A stretch of 64,000 bases of DNA from Bacillus norwichensis (GCF_014836955.1 NZ_JACSPV010000002.1:62001-126000), one strand, 5' to 3'; positions 26,612 to 35,514 are shown, numbered from the stretch's first letter. Numbers and translations are program-made. Notes: generated from the sequence alone by a model not told the origin.

Positions 26612-26652
26612 AAAAAAATAGGGAAGAAAGTTCCCGACGGGGCTTTCTTCCG
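26612..26652 (-). terminator. Terminator of the SCO1 gene
   Basis: On the minus strand GGAAGAAAG with CCC pairs with GGG and CTTTCTTCC, followed by CTATTTTTTTG. Confidence 0.8.
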
Positions 26653-26662
26653 TACTGTTTTC

Positions 26663-27226
26663 TTATAGAGCAGCTTTGATATCTTTAATGATCTGCTTAA
26701 ATGGTACTTCTTTATCACCGGGATATTCCCCGATTATTTCTCCCTCTTTATTAAAAAGATAGAAGCTGACTCCATGGATTACCTGGTCGTCATCCCGTGG
26801 TTTTTTAACGACTGTTTTAAAATTTTTTGGTGCATAATCTTCGATTTCTTGCTGTGAATAGCCTGTAAGAAAGTGCCATCTGGAAAAATCAGCGCCAAAG
26901 GATTTGCCGTAATTTTTAAGCACCTCTGGAGTATCGATTTCTGGATCCACACTAAATGACACAAAATGGACCTCGTCAAGTCCTTTTTCTTTCACTTTTT
27001 CCTGCAGTTCACTCATATTCATTGTCATTGGGGGACAGATCGTCGTACAGTTCGTGAATACAAAATCGGAGACCCAAACCTTACCTTTTAAATCTTTGAG
27101 CCCGAAACTGTTCCCATCTTGATCTGTATAATTGAACTCTTCAATGGGACTGCCACTCTTCGGAGAAGAACAGGCGCTTAAGATGAGAATAAAAGATATG
27201 AAGATAACGGAAAAAACTTTTTTCAA
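26663..27226 (-). CDS. SCO1/SenC family copper-chaperone lipoprotein
   Basis: 187 residues. A lipoprotein signal with lipobox LSAC (C19) is followed by a thioredoxin fold with CxxxC (C60, C64 in TNCTTICPP) and the distal His (H151 in DQVIHGVSF), the copper ligands of SCO proteins. SCO proteins help assemble the CuA centre of cytochrome c oxidase on the outer membrane face. TTG 27226 is chosen because GGGAGGG is 7 bases upstream and it yields a proper signal peptide; the frame extends 20 codons upstream without one. Similar to B. subtilis YpmQ but at a different locus. Confidence 0.88.
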   Translation of the reverse strand: MKKVFSVIFISFILILSACSSPKSGSPIEEFNYTDQDGNSFGLKDLKGKVWVSDFVFTNCTTICPPMTMNMSELQEKVKEKGLDEVHFVSFSVDPEIDTPEVLKNYGKSFGADFSRWHFLTGYSQQEIEDYAPKNFKTVVKKPRDDDQVIHGVSFYLFNKEGEIIGEYPGDKEVPFKQIIKDIKAAL

Positions 27227-27460
27227 AAAAAACCCTCCCGAAAAACACATATATTTTGCATTCATTATACCTAATATATGCAACACATTGGCAGTTACAG
27301 GCCAATGTTCAGAAATAATTCATTTAAAAGTAAATCTGGTGAAATTTTTGGTTGTCGGACAAAAATGAAGGATGTCCCTTATTGAGAGTCTCGGGAGATA
27401 ATGGTAATATCAATCCGAGAAAAGAATTCCAAACGGTATATTAGAAAGGCGTGAGGAGTC

Positions 27461-28543
27461 ATATACCCTCTGATAAAGAAATTTTTATTTAAGATGGATC
27501 CTGAAGAGATGCATCACCGTACGGTCTCCGCGTTGAAGCTTGCGGATAAGGCGGGTGGAAAAGCATTGTTGCGTTCAATGTATCAGATTGATGACGAAAG
27601 CTTGGCAATAGATGTTTGTGGAATACGATTTCCAAATCCGGTAGGATTGGCTGCCGGATATGATAAGAATGCCGAGGTTTATCATGCGCTGTCTGCCATG
27701 GGTTTTGGCTTTGTAGAAGTGGGGACGATTACCCCGGTTGCGCAGTCAGGAAACGAAAAGCCGCGGCTTTTCCGTCTCGTTGAAGATAGTGCGGTAATTA
27801 ATCGTATGGGGTTCAATAACGATGGGGCAGAGGCTGTTAAAAGGAACCTGCAGCATTATGAAACTGCAGGCGCGCCGATTGGAATTAATATCGGCAAAAA
27901 TAAGGTAACTCCCAATGAAGAAGCATCAAGCGATTATGAAAAATGCTTGGATATCCTTTATTCGTACGGACATTATTTTGTGATTAATATTAGCTCGCCT
28001 AACACTCCAAATTTGCGTGACCTACAGGAAATAGAGAGTCTCAAGCAGTTAATTTCTTCTATTCAGAGGAAAAAGGCTGAACTGGAGTCAAATGGCGCAA
28101 TGAACAAGCCGATCTTTTTAAAAGTGGCTCCTGATATGACTGATGAACATATGCGTGATGTTGTCCGTACTGCCGTGGATGAAGGTCTATCCGGAATTAT
28201 TGCTACAAATACAACCCTCTCAAGGGAAGGACTGGCTTCTAAAGTCCATGTTGAAGAGGCTGGTGGCCTTAGTGGCCTTCCGCTCAAAGAAAGGTCAACT
28301 GCATGGATTAAGGAAATTTATGAAGAAGTTGGAGATCAGGTACCTATTGTTGGAGTGGGCGGTATATTCAACGGAGATGATGCCTACGAGAAAATTCTTG
28401 CTGGCGCAAGTCTGATTCAGGTGTACACAGGAATGATTTATGAGGGGCCGGGAATCGTCAAGTCTATTAATACAAGATTGCTGGAATTATTGAAGAGAGA
28501 TGGTTTTACAAATATTAAAGAGGCGGTTGGAGCAGGCCGTTAG
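27461..28543 (+). CDS. pyrD: Class 2 (quinone-dependent) dihydroorotate dehydrogenase PyrD
   Basis: About 360 residues. Class 2 hallmarks are FPNPVGLAAGYDKNAE, GFVEVGTITP, PRLFRLVEDSAVINRMGFNN, INISSPNTPNLR (with the catalytic Ser, not the Cys of class 1), and GVGGIFNGDDAYEKI. It oxidises dihydroorotate using membrane quinone in pyrimidine synthesis. The first ATG (27494) has no ribosome site. In frame upstream the codons from ATA 27461 read IYPLIKKFLFK, matching the amphipathic N-terminal membrane anchor of class 2 enzymes, behind AGAAAGGCGTGAGGAG. So a non-AUG start (ATA 27461 or CTG 27470) is likely. It stands alone, outside any pyr operon. Confidence 0.88.
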   Translation: MYPLIKKFLFKMDPEEMHHRTVSALKLADKAGGKALLRSMYQIDDESLAIDVCGIRFPNPVGLAAGYDKNAEVYHALSAMGFGFVEVGTITPVAQSGNEKPRLFRLVEDSAVINRMGFNNDGAEAVKRNLQHYETAGAPIGINIGKNKVTPNEEASSDYEKCLDILYSYGHYFVINISSPNTPNLRDLQEIESLKQLISSIQRKKAELESNGAMNKPIFLKVAPDMTDEHMRDVVRTAVDEGLSGIIATNTTLSREGLASKVHVEEAGGLSGLPLKERSTAWIKEIYEEVGDQVPIVGVGGIFNGDDAYEKILAGASLIQVYTGMIYEGPGIVKSINTRLLELLKRDGFTNIKEAVGAGR

Positions 28544-28552
28544 AGGAAGGAT

Positions 28553-28583
28553 GGAGCTGTCACTGAGGCAGCTTCATTTTTGT
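28553..28583 (+). terminator. Terminator of pyrD
   Basis: AGCTG pairs with CAGCT, extended by wobble pairs, then CATTTTTG. Confidence 0.6.
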
Positions 28584-28602
28584 ATTATAACAGATGAAGG
28601 AA

Positions 28603-28630
28603 TAAAAAAATAACCCCCAGCGGTGGGGGA
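28603..28630 (-). terminator. Terminator of yhfH
   Basis: On the minus strand CCCCCA and TGGGGG form a tight GC stem followed by TTATTTTTTTA. Confidence 0.8.
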
Positions 28631-28641
28631 ATATGTCAACT

Positions 28642-28770
28642 TTATTTAAAGTCTAAGCACTTATCGCATTTTGTTCCATAGCACTCGTGTTGTTCTGATA
28701 CGGTTTCTCCGCATTCTGTACATTTCTTTGGAGGTAAATTTTTGAAAAACTCAACTGCGTTTTCGATCAT
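28642..28770 (-). CDS. yhfH: YhfH-family small zinc-ribbon-like protein (42 aa)
   Basis: 42 residues: MIENAVEFFKNLPPKKCTEC, then EQHECYGTKCDKCLDF. Four cysteines arranged CxxC and CxxC (with an extra HEC) suggest a small zinc ribbon. The sequence and its place just upstream of and divergent from yhfI match B. subtilis YhfH. AGGGAGAGGAC precedes the ATG. Function unknown. Confidence 0.85.
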   Translation of the reverse strand: MIENAVEFFKNLPPKKCTECGETVSEQHECYGTKCDKCLDFK

Positions 28771-28932
28771 TTTAATGTCCTCTCCCTCAAATTTGTTATA
28801 CAACGGTGCTTCGTTGTTTATATTGTATTATAACAGTTGTTTTTCTGTCAACAGGAAATTTCTTTTTTTCTGCTAAAAATTTAAAAATCTAGTATAGTAA
28901 GGATTAACGAAGATTCGCAGGGAGTGATGAAG

Positions 28933-29667
28933 ATGGAGCTGACCATTATCGGGCACTGGGGTGGATTTCCGAAAGAAGGGGAGGCAAGCTCAGGGTACTT
29001 GTTGACTCATAATGGTTTTCATTTGCTTATCGATTGCGGTAGTGCCGTCTTATCCAGGCTCCAGACAATAATAAGTGCTGAGGGGCTGGATGGAATGATT
29101 CTTTCACATTATCATCCGGACCATACGGCGGATATCGGCGTCGTCCAGCACGCTCTATATGTTGGGAAGTTCATAAACCAGTATGACAAAACCCTCCCCA
29201 TCTATGGTCACATGCTGGATATGGAGGGCTTTAATCAGCTTACTTATAAAGATGTAACAGCAGGGATAGCCTATAAACCTGAAGAAATATTACATACTGG
29301 CCCATTTAAAGTATCCTTTTTGCAAACACATCATTCAGTTCCCTGTTTTGCTATGAGGATTGAGACAAATGAAAGAACTCTTGTGTATACAGGTGATACT
29401 TCATACTTTGAAGAACTGGCAGATTTTGCTGGAGAGGCTGATGTATTACTTTGTGAATCCAATTTTTATAAAGGGATGGACGGCAGTGCTGCTGGTCATA
29501 TGACGAGTGAGGAAGCCGGAATGATTGCTCATCAATCGGGTGTGGACAAGCTTATTTTGACACATCTGCCCCATTTCGGAGATTTGTCGAAGCTCAGAGT
29601 TGAGGCGGCAGAACAGTATGCAGGGGAAATCCTTATGGCTTCTGCAGGGCTGAAAATCACAATTTAA
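28933..29667 (+). CDS. yhfI: Metallo-beta-lactamase-fold protein YhfI
   Basis: 244 residues, the same length as B. subtilis YhfI. Metal motif LSHYHPDHTADIG, later HHSVPC, VYTGDTSYFEE and ILTHLPHFGD place it in the RNase Z-like branch of the fold. It is probably a hydrolase of a phosphodiester or similar; the substrate is unknown. ATG 28933 is 8 bases after GGGAG; earlier in-frame GTG and ATG codons are too close. lplJ follows after 21 bases, so both are probably co-transcribed. Confidence 0.88.
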   Translation: MELTIIGHWGGFPKEGEASSGYLLTHNGFHLLIDCGSAVLSRLQTIISAEGLDGMILSHYHPDHTADIGVVQHALYVGKFINQYDKTLPIYGHMLDMEGFNQLTYKDVTAGIAYKPEEILHTGPFKVSFLQTHHSVPCFAMRIETNERTLVYTGDTSYFEELADFAGEADVLLCESNFYKGMDGSAAGHMTSEEAGMIAHQSGVDKLILTHLPHFGDLSKLRVEAAEQYAGEILMASAGLKITI

Positions 29668-29688
29668 CGTAAAGGGGAAGAAGTTAAC

Positions 29689-30681
29689 ATGCTTTTTATT
29701 GATAATCAGGGTATTACAGATCCGCGAATCAATCTGGCTATTGAAGAATTTGCTCTTAAAAACCTTGAGATAAAGGATGATGGTTATTTACTCTTCTATA
29801 TTAATAAGCCTTCAATCATCATCGGTAAAAACCAGAATACAATTGAAGAGATCAACACAGATTATGTTGAAAAAAATGGTATTCATGTCGTCAGACGGTT
29901 GTCAGGAGGCGGAGCGGTTTATCACGATTTGGGAAATTTGAATTACAGCTTCATTACGAAGGATGAAGGAGATAGCTTCATGAATTTCCGGAAGTTTACG
30001 GAACCCGTCATTCAAGCATTGGAGAAGCTTGGGATAAAGGCAGAACTGCAAGGGAGAAATGATATTCTGGTGGAAGGTCGAAAAATTTCTGGAAATGCCC
30101 AGTTTGCGACTAGAGGACGCATGTTCACTCATGGGACATTACTGTTTGATTCAGAAATTGAAAATGTAGTTTCAGCCTTGAAGGTTCGGAAGGATAAAAT
30201 CGAATCAAAGGGGATCAAGTCAATCAGAAGCCGTGTTGCAAATATCTCGGAGTTTTTGGAAGAAAAAATAACCACCGAGCAGTTTAGGGACCTCCTTCTC
30301 CGTTATATTTTTGAAGGGCAAGATCCAATTCCGGAATATAAGTTGACAGAGGACGATTGGAACAAAATCAATGAAATTTCGAAAAGCCGCTATCAGAACT
30401 GGGATTGGAATTATGGAAAATCTCCCAAATTTAATTTTCAGCATTCACACCGTTTCCCTGTAGGGCAAATCGAATTTCTTTTAGATGTGAATAAAGGTCA
30501 GATTACCAACTGCAAAATTTTCGGCGACTTTTTCGGTATCGGGGATGTACACGATATTGAAGAGCGATTGATAGGAGTAAAATATGACAGATCGGAAATA
30601 GCCAAGGCACTTGAAAATGTAGATATTCAGCATTATTTCGGCAATGTTACAAAAGAGGAGATTATTGAGCTGTTATACTAA
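29689..30681 (+). CDS. lplJ: Lipoate-protein ligase LplJ
   Basis: 330 residues. The N-terminal catalytic domain has the RRLSGGGAVYHDLGNLNYSF lipoate/ATP-binding loop, GRNDILVEGRKISGNAQ with the catalytic Lys, and HGTLLFDSEI; the small C-terminal accessory domain starts near 260. It attaches scavenged lipoate to 2-oxoacid dehydrogenase and glycine cleavage proteins. AAAGGGGAAGAAG supplies the ribosome site. Same neighbour (yhfI) as in B. subtilis. Confidence 0.95.
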   Translation: MLFIDNQGITDPRINLAIEEFALKNLEIKDDGYLLFYINKPSIIIGKNQNTIEEINTDYVEKNGIHVVRRLSGGGAVYHDLGNLNYSFITKDEGDSFMNFRKFTEPVIQALEKLGIKAELQGRNDILVEGRKISGNAQFATRGRMFTHGTLLFDSEIENVVSALKVRKDKIESKGIKSIRSRVANISEFLEEKITTEQFRDLLLRYIFEGQDPIPEYKLTEDDWNKINEISKSRYQNWDWNYGKSPKFNFQHSHRFPVGQIEFLLDVNKGQITNCKIFGDFFGIGDVHDIEERLIGVKYDRSEIAKALENVDIQHYFGNVTKEEIIELLY

Positions 30682-30687
30682 GAAGAG

Positions 30688-30724
30688 AGTCACAGCCCGA
30701 AAAATAAGGGTTGTGACTTTTTTG
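30688..30724 (+). terminator. Terminator of yhfI-lplJ
   Basis: AGTCACAGCCC pairs with GGGTTGTGACT (one wobble) and is followed by TTTTTT. Confidence 0.88.
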
Positions 30725-30779
30725 AACTTTTATTATAATTGGAAATAGTAATGCATCTGGGATTCTCAACGCCAAAAAA

Positions 30780-30797
30780 TGAATGATTGTTCATTCA
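30780..30797 (+). promoter_or_regulatory. FadR-type operator upstream of lcfB
   Basis: TGAATGATTGTTCATTCA is an 18-base palindrome with perfect TGAATGA/TCATTCA arms. It matches the B. subtilis FadR (TetR-family fatty-acid regulator) consensus TGAATGA-N4-TCATTCA. It ends 5 bases before the lcfB ribosome site. In B. subtilis lcfB is a FadR target, relieved by long-chain acyl-CoA. Confidence 0.85.
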
Positions 30798-30812
30798 ATA
30801 GGAGGAAACGTT

Positions 30813-32330
30813 ATGAATTTACCTGATAGTTTACTAGAGGCAGCAATGAAAAATCGCGAAAAGACAGCCTATTATTTCATGGATGAGGCCACGACCTATG
30901 AACAATTGAATGAGTCTGTCAATAAGTTTGCAAGCGGGTTAGCAAAAGCGGGGATAGGACGAGGTGACCATGTTGCCCTTCTGCTGGGGAACTCCCCACA
31001 TTTTATTATCAGTCTTTATGGGATTATGAGAGTGGGAGCAACAGCGATTCCGATTAACCCAACCTATACTCCGTCAGAGATTGCCTACATATTGAAAGAT
31101 GGAGACGTAAAAGCAGTCATTGCCTTGGATCAGCTTGTTCCATATATCGAAAAATTGAGGATGGCTGCACCGAAAATCGAACAGTACATTATTTGTGAAA
31201 CGGGAGCTCAATTAAGCGAAGGAATGGAAACGTTTTCTGGAATCCTCCGCTCGGGAGAAAGCGATTTTACTCCAGCATCTGTCGATAGCGAGGAAACAGC
31301 AGTTATTTTATACACATCCGGAACGACTGGAAAGCCTAAGGGGGCGATGCTGACCCATGGAAATCTATATTCCAACGCACGTGATATCCGGGACTACTTG
31401 ACAATGGATGACGAAGATACAGTCATCACAACGCTGCCGATGTTCCATGTATTTAGTTTGACTGTAGTTTTGAATGCTCCTCTTATAAGTGGATCGGCTT
31501 TGATTATCGTACCAAAATTTAGTCCGAAGGAAATTTTCCGAGTGGCTCGAAAACATAAGGCGACTATCTTTGCAGGCGTGCCAACAATGTATAATTTCCT
31601 ATATCAATATCCGGAAAGTAGTCCTGGAGATTTTTCCTCTTTGAGACTTTGTATTTCGGGTGGGGCGTCCATGCCAGTCGCTTTATTGAAAAATTTTGAA
31701 GAAAAATTCAATGTCATTGTTTCTGAAGGGTATGGATTATCGGAGGCTTCACCAGTTACCTGTTTTAACCCGCTTGACAGACCCCGAAAGCCTGGATCAA
31801 TAGGCGCTTCTATATACAATGTGGAAAATAAGGTAGTGGATGAATTTGGAAATGAACTTCCTGTAGGAGAGGTGGGCGAATTGGCGGTACGTGGGCCAAA
31901 CGTCATGAAAGGGTATTATAACATGCCTGAAGAAACTTCAAAGGCTATTCGTGAAGGTTGGCTGTATACGGGTGATTTGGCAAGAATGGATGAAGAAGGC
32001 TATTTTTATATAGTTGATCGCAAGAAAGACCTCGTCATCGTTGGGGGATATAACGTATACCCTAGAGAAGTGGAAGAAGTCCTATATGAACATCCTGGTG
32101 TTCTGGAGGCTGCAGTGATCGGCGTGCCCGATGCGGAACAAGGAGAAGTGGTGAAAGCTTTTATTGTGCCGAGGGAAGAACAAGTGGGAAAAACGGAGCT
32201 GAATCAATTTCTTGCTGATAGACTGGCTTCATACAAACTCCCTAAGTTCATCGAGTTTCTTGATGAACTGCCAAAAAACTCTACGGGCAAAATAATGAAA
32301 AGGGAACTGAAAAATCAAGTTCTTCAATGA
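30813..32330 (+). CDS. lcfB: Long-chain fatty-acid CoA ligase LcfB (YhfL)
   Basis: 505 residues. ANL-superfamily motifs: VILYTSGTTGKPKGAM (about 162-177), the substrate loop SEGYGLSEASP, LYTGDLARMDEEGY and the C-terminal hinge DRKKDLVIVGGYNVYPREVE, with the catalytic Lys near the end in NSTGKIMKREL. It activates long-chain fatty acids to acyl-CoA for beta-oxidation. ATG 30813 follows AGGAGGAAACG; the reading frame runs upstream through the FadR operator, which argues against an earlier start. Single-gene unit with its own terminator. Confidence 0.93.
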   Translation: MNLPDSLLEAAMKNREKTAYYFMDEATTYEQLNESVNKFASGLAKAGIGRGDHVALLLGNSPHFIISLYGIMRVGATAIPINPTYTPSEIAYILKDGDVKAVIALDQLVPYIEKLRMAAPKIEQYIICETGAQLSEGMETFSGILRSGESDFTPASVDSEETAVILYTSGTTGKPKGAMLTHGNLYSNARDIRDYLTMDDEDTVITTLPMFHVFSLTVVLNAPLISGSALIIVPKFSPKEIFRVARKHKATIFAGVPTMYNFLYQYPESSPGDFSSLRLCISGGASMPVALLKNFEEKFNVIVSEGYGLSEASPVTCFNPLDRPRKPGSIGASIYNVENKVVDEFGNELPVGEVGELAVRGPNVMKGYYNMPEETSKAIREGWLYTGDLARMDEEGYFYIVDRKKDLVIVGGYNVYPREVEEVLYEHPGVLEAAVIGVPDAEQGEVVKAFIVPREEQVGKTELNQFLADRLASYKLPKFIEFLDELPKNSTGKIMKRELKNQVLQ

Positions 32331-32358
32331 TCACGGATGTTTTCTTCCGTGATTTTTT
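32330..32358 (+). terminator. Terminator of lcfB
   Basis: ATCACGGA pairs with TCCGTGAT and TTTTT follows; the stem begins in the stop codon. Confidence 0.88.
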
Positions 32359-32596
32359 CAATTGAAAAAATATAAGCTGTGACGGACTTTCATGACACAG
32401 AATATCTCGATTATGACTATCTACGAAAAAATCTGATCAAATCTTTGTAGGGGCTGAGAGACTTCCCTTTAATATTAATTAAGCCTGTCTTTGTCATTGC
32501 TGGAAAGCATCTTGGACTTTTCATATTGTATAGAAAGGTTTTTTCAAAGATATCAAGAAATATATAGAAGAGCTTAATGAAGGAAGGGGATTAACT

Positions 32597-33373
32597 ATGG
32601 AAAATATTCAGTTGGAAGTACAGGATTTTATTGCGACTGTCACGATCAATCGTCCTGATTCTTTAAATGCTTTTAATTATGAAACATTGTGTGAATTGGG
32701 AGAAACGGCAGAAATATTAAAAACGGACAAAAATGTTCGGTTAGTGATTGTGAAAGGAGCCGGTGAAAAGGCGTTCAGCGTTGGCGCAGACCTGAAAGAA
32801 AGGAAAACGTTATCCGAACAGCAAGTACGTCGCAATGTTAATAAAATTGGAGAGGTGTTTCATGCAATAGAAAAATTACCGCAGCCAACTATTGCAGTAA
32901 TGAATGGTCATGCTTTTGGGGGAGGGATGGAGCTTGCTTTGGCTTGTGATTTTAGGATAGCGGTGAAAGAAGCGATCATGGGATTGACGGAAACAAGCTT
33001 AGCCATTATTCCAGGCGCTGGAGGAACACAAAGGCTGCCGCGCTTAATTGGAGAAGCCAAGGCAATGGAATTGATCTTGACGGCACGGAGAATGAAAGCC
33101 GAAGAAGCATATACATATGGAATTGTTACCAAAGTTGCAGATCGGGAAGAACTAATCGCAAAAGTAATGGAACTTGCAGACGCTATTCTTGATAACGGGC
33201 CGATTGCTGTTCAGCAAGCGAAATACGCCATCAAAACAGGAATGAATGCGGATCTGCAGACTGGGCTGGAGATTGAAAGAAAAGCTTATGAACTGACAAT
33301 TCCTACTGAGGACCGGCTGGAGGCGCTCCAGGCATTCAGCGAGAAGAGAAAGCCTGTATACCAAGGGAAATAA
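32597..33373 (+). CDS. Enoyl-CoA hydratase/isomerase family protein
   Basis: 258 residues of the crotonase fold. The oxyanion-hole segments FSVGADLKERK and HAFGGGMELALACDFRIA, then LTETSLAIIPGAGGTQRLPR, carry both catalytic glutamates expected for a hydratase (about residues 112 and 132). The second motif is like AUH-type (3-methylglutaconyl-CoA) hydratases; it also resembles B. subtilis YhaR. Whether it serves fatty-acid or leucine breakdown cannot be decided. AAGGAAGGGG precedes the ATG. No FadR operator is seen upstream, unlike its neighbour lcfB. Confidence 0.88.
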   Translation: MENIQLEVQDFIATVTINRPDSLNAFNYETLCELGETAEILKTDKNVRLVIVKGAGEKAFSVGADLKERKTLSEQQVRRNVNKIGEVFHAIEKLPQPTIAVMNGHAFGGGMELALACDFRIAVKEAIMGLTETSLAIIPGAGGTQRLPRLIGEAKAMELILTARRMKAEEAYTYGIVTKVADREELIAKVMELADAILDNGPIAVQQAKYAIKTGMNADLQTGLEIERKAYELTIPTEDRLEALQAFSEKRKPVYQGK

Positions 33374-33657
33374 GCAGAAGTACCCTAACTCTTGGGCTAA
33401 TTGGAAATCGGAGCGGCTAAGGAATTAGAGGCTCAAGTGCTGAGGGCATCGTCAGAATCCAGAGCGTGAACAACCTTTGTTCTATCAATCTGAGGTTAAT
33501 CCAGTGAAGGTGCTTGTTACCTTCATTGGATTGATGGAACTCACCTATGTGAAATAGAGAGATGTGGTGTTACAGCTAGTGATTACGCTTATCCATCGGT
33601 GTCAGATCAAACAGAACCAGCTTGATTTTGCGGCTTTTTTGGCAAAGGGGTAGGATT

Positions 33658-33840
33658 ATGAATAGATATCATTGTTGTGCAACATGTGTTCATTTTGTTG
33701 CGGATAGAAAAGACGGAAAAATGAGCTATTATTGCAAAAGATTGGGATATGAAACAAAGACCCATTACCAATTCAAGTGCTGGACGCCTAAAGAAAAGAT
33801 TCGCAGGCTGATGAAGAAGGATGAAGGAAAGGGTACTTAA
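33658..33840 (+). CDS. Small cysteine-rich protein (60 aa), probable zinc binder
   Basis: 60 residues: MNRYHCCATCVHFVADRKDG, then MSYYCKRLGYETKTHYQFKC and WTPKEKIRRLMKK. Cysteines at 6, 7, 10, 25 and 40 suggest a metal-binding knuckle followed by a basic helix. I recognise the pattern as a conserved Bacillaceae hypothetical but know no function. ATG 33658 follows AAAGGGGTAGG; the frame extends upstream without a site. It lies alone between the enoyl-CoA hydratase and azlC. Confidence 0.7.
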   Translation: MNRYHCCATCVHFVADRKDGKMSYYCKRLGYETKTHYQFKCWTPKEKIRRLMKKDEGKGT

Positions 33841-34477
33841 TGTACAGACATCTAATATTAGACATTATGCCGAGACGACCACAACCACACTTTCAGCCGC
33901 TGTTTCTGGAGCAGGGGCTCTTTTATTTTTAGAAGCAGAATTATGGGAAAAAACAGTTCATTAATGACTCTCTTTCGTTTTAATTCTACCTTTGATTAAC
34001 AAATTCTTGCGAAAAAACAGATGAGATAAATGTTGGTAGGCATGAGCTAATGGTTATTCTGACCGTTTGACCTGTCTTAAGGTACAATCAGTCTTACATA
34101 ATGTAAAGGCTGATGCTACAATGAAATTAGTATTAAGTATTCCTAATGGTTTACTATATTATCTTAGTAGCTAAATACTGTAGAGAAGCTTGGATGTTGA
34201 AATGTTTAGTAGGTTTGTAAATGAAGTGAATGGAATCATGATTTGGACCTTAGTCATATTTTATGCAAATATAGAATGAGCATTTCATGAATGCTACGAG
34301 AGTGTAAAAAAAAATTTTAAAAACGAAGCCATAGGACTTCAAAATTAGAAAAGCAAAGCTAGCTAATTAAAATTTTTGGTTTTTAGGAACCTTCTGCTCA
34401 AACAACTCGAAGGGTGTGAAGCAGTGAAGGGTTCAAAATAAGTAGATTATTCGATTGATTTTTGGGGGTAAGGAGAA
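33841..34477. other. Gene-poor stretch upstream of azlC
   Basis: About 640 AT-rich bases. A 30-codon frame overlaps the preceding stop (ATG 33840, ending 33932) and a weak GAGC/GCTC hairpin with a T-run sits at its end. Nothing else looks like a gene, riboswitch or T-box, although the branched-chain amino acid theme of azlCD made a T-box worth looking for. Confidence 0.5.
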
Positions 34478-35203
34478 TTGGAAGCTTCAGTACGGAAAGT
34501 AAAGACATCACAATTTCGCCTCGGTCTTCAGGATGGCGTCAGCATAGCCATTGGATATGCTCCGATAGCCCTAACCTATGGACTTTTGGCAAAAACAGCA
34601 GATCTTACACTAGTAGAGACTGTCTTGATGAGCCTTATTGTGTTTGCAGGGGCTTCTCAGTATATGGCACTTAGTATGTTTGCGCTTGGAACAGGATCAC
34701 TTGAAGTGATCATGACGACTTTCATTGTGAATATCCGGCATTTTCTCATGTCCGCCTCATTAAACGAGAAGGTAGAAAAGGAAGTTCCATGGAAAAAAGC
34801 CGTTTATGCCTTTGGAATTACAGATGAAACTTTTTCTGTTGCCGCTACGAAAGCAGGGACAGTTTCAACTGGTTATTTATTTGGTATCATATCTTTGGCA
34901 TATAGCAGTTGGGTTGTTTTTTCAGGCATTGGTTATGGCATAGGGGCCAGTTTGCCGAAGGTGCTTCAAGACAGCATGACCATAGCGCTTTACGCCATGT
35001 TTATTGGATTGCTAGTTCCTTCCATGAGAAAAAGTGTAAAGGTTGTCTACTTAGCCCTTTTAGCTGCTGTTTTTAATAGCGTCTTCGTTTTTTGGAATGT
35101 GATGGGAAAAGGCTGGGCGATCGTTGTGGCAACTCTTCTGTCCTCAATTTTGGTCGAAGCGATTGAAACCATCAAAAAGAAGGGAGAGCCAGCCGATGAA
35201 TAG
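34478..35203 (+). CDS. azlC: Branched-chain amino acid exporter subunit AzlC
   Basis: 241 residues with about six membrane segments. FRLGLQDGVSIAIGYAPIAL, FAGASQYMALSMF, FIVNIRHFLMSASLN and FGITDETFSVA are the conserved AzlC motifs. AzlC with AzlD exports branched-chain amino acids and analogues such as azaleucine. A TTG start at 34478 is preceded by TAAGGAGAA. Its end overlaps azlD by 8 bases. B. subtilis carries azlCD elsewhere, so this is a local difference. Confidence 0.92.
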   Translation: MEASVRKVKTSQFRLGLQDGVSIAIGYAPIALTYGLLAKTADLTLVETVLMSLIVFAGASQYMALSMFALGTGSLEVIMTTFIVNIRHFLMSASLNEKVEKEVPWKKAVYAFGITDETFSVAATKAGTVSTGYLFGIISLAYSSWVVFSGIGYGIGASLPKVLQDSMTIALYAMFIGLLVPSMRKSVKVVYLALLAAVFNSVFVFWNVMGKGWAIVVATLLSSILVEAIETIKKKGEPADE

Positions 35204-35507
35204 TTCGTTGATCATTTTGACAATTATTGGTATGGCGGTTGTTACATATATTCCAAGAATGTTGCCATTCGTCATGTTCAGAGGGAAGGAGCTGCCTCCT
35301 TTTTTGCAGGGAGTATTGCAAAATGTTCCGTTCGCTACGCTTGGCGCATTAATATTTCCAGCTGTTCTCCTTATTAACGAAGGAAATATTCTTTTTGGGC
35401 TTGTAGGAGCCGCGGCCGCTTTTATTATTGCATTTTTTGGGGCCAACGTAATCATCGTTGTGATTGGTTCTATTGTAGTATTAAGTATTTATTCACTTTT
35501 TAATTAA
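35196..35507 (+). CDS. azlD: Branched-chain amino acid exporter subunit AzlD
   Basis: 103 residues with four membrane segments. VTYIPRMLPFVMFRGKELPP and FLQGVLQNVPFATLGALIFP are the diagnostic AzlD motifs. It is the small partner of AzlC. ATG 35196 lies inside the azlC end, after AGGGAGAGCCAGC, giving translational coupling; a longer frame upstream lies entirely within azlC. Confidence 0.92.
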   Translation: MNSSLIILTIIGMAVVTYIPRMLPFVMFRGKELPPFLQGVLQNVPFATLGALIFPAVLLINEGNILFGLVGAAAAFIIAFFGANVIIVVIGSIVVLSIYSLFN

Positions 35508-35514
35508 CTTCATT

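Noticed and set aside
33840-33932. 30-codon frame overlapping the stop of the cysteine-rich gene
   Set aside because: Start overlap is attractive but there is no ribosome site or known family; a proline/histidine-rich peptide this short cannot be supported.
34300-34477. T-box or other amino-acid riboswitch before azlC
   Set aside because: No AGGGTGGNACCGCG-like box, specifier loop or terminator/antiterminator pair could be found.
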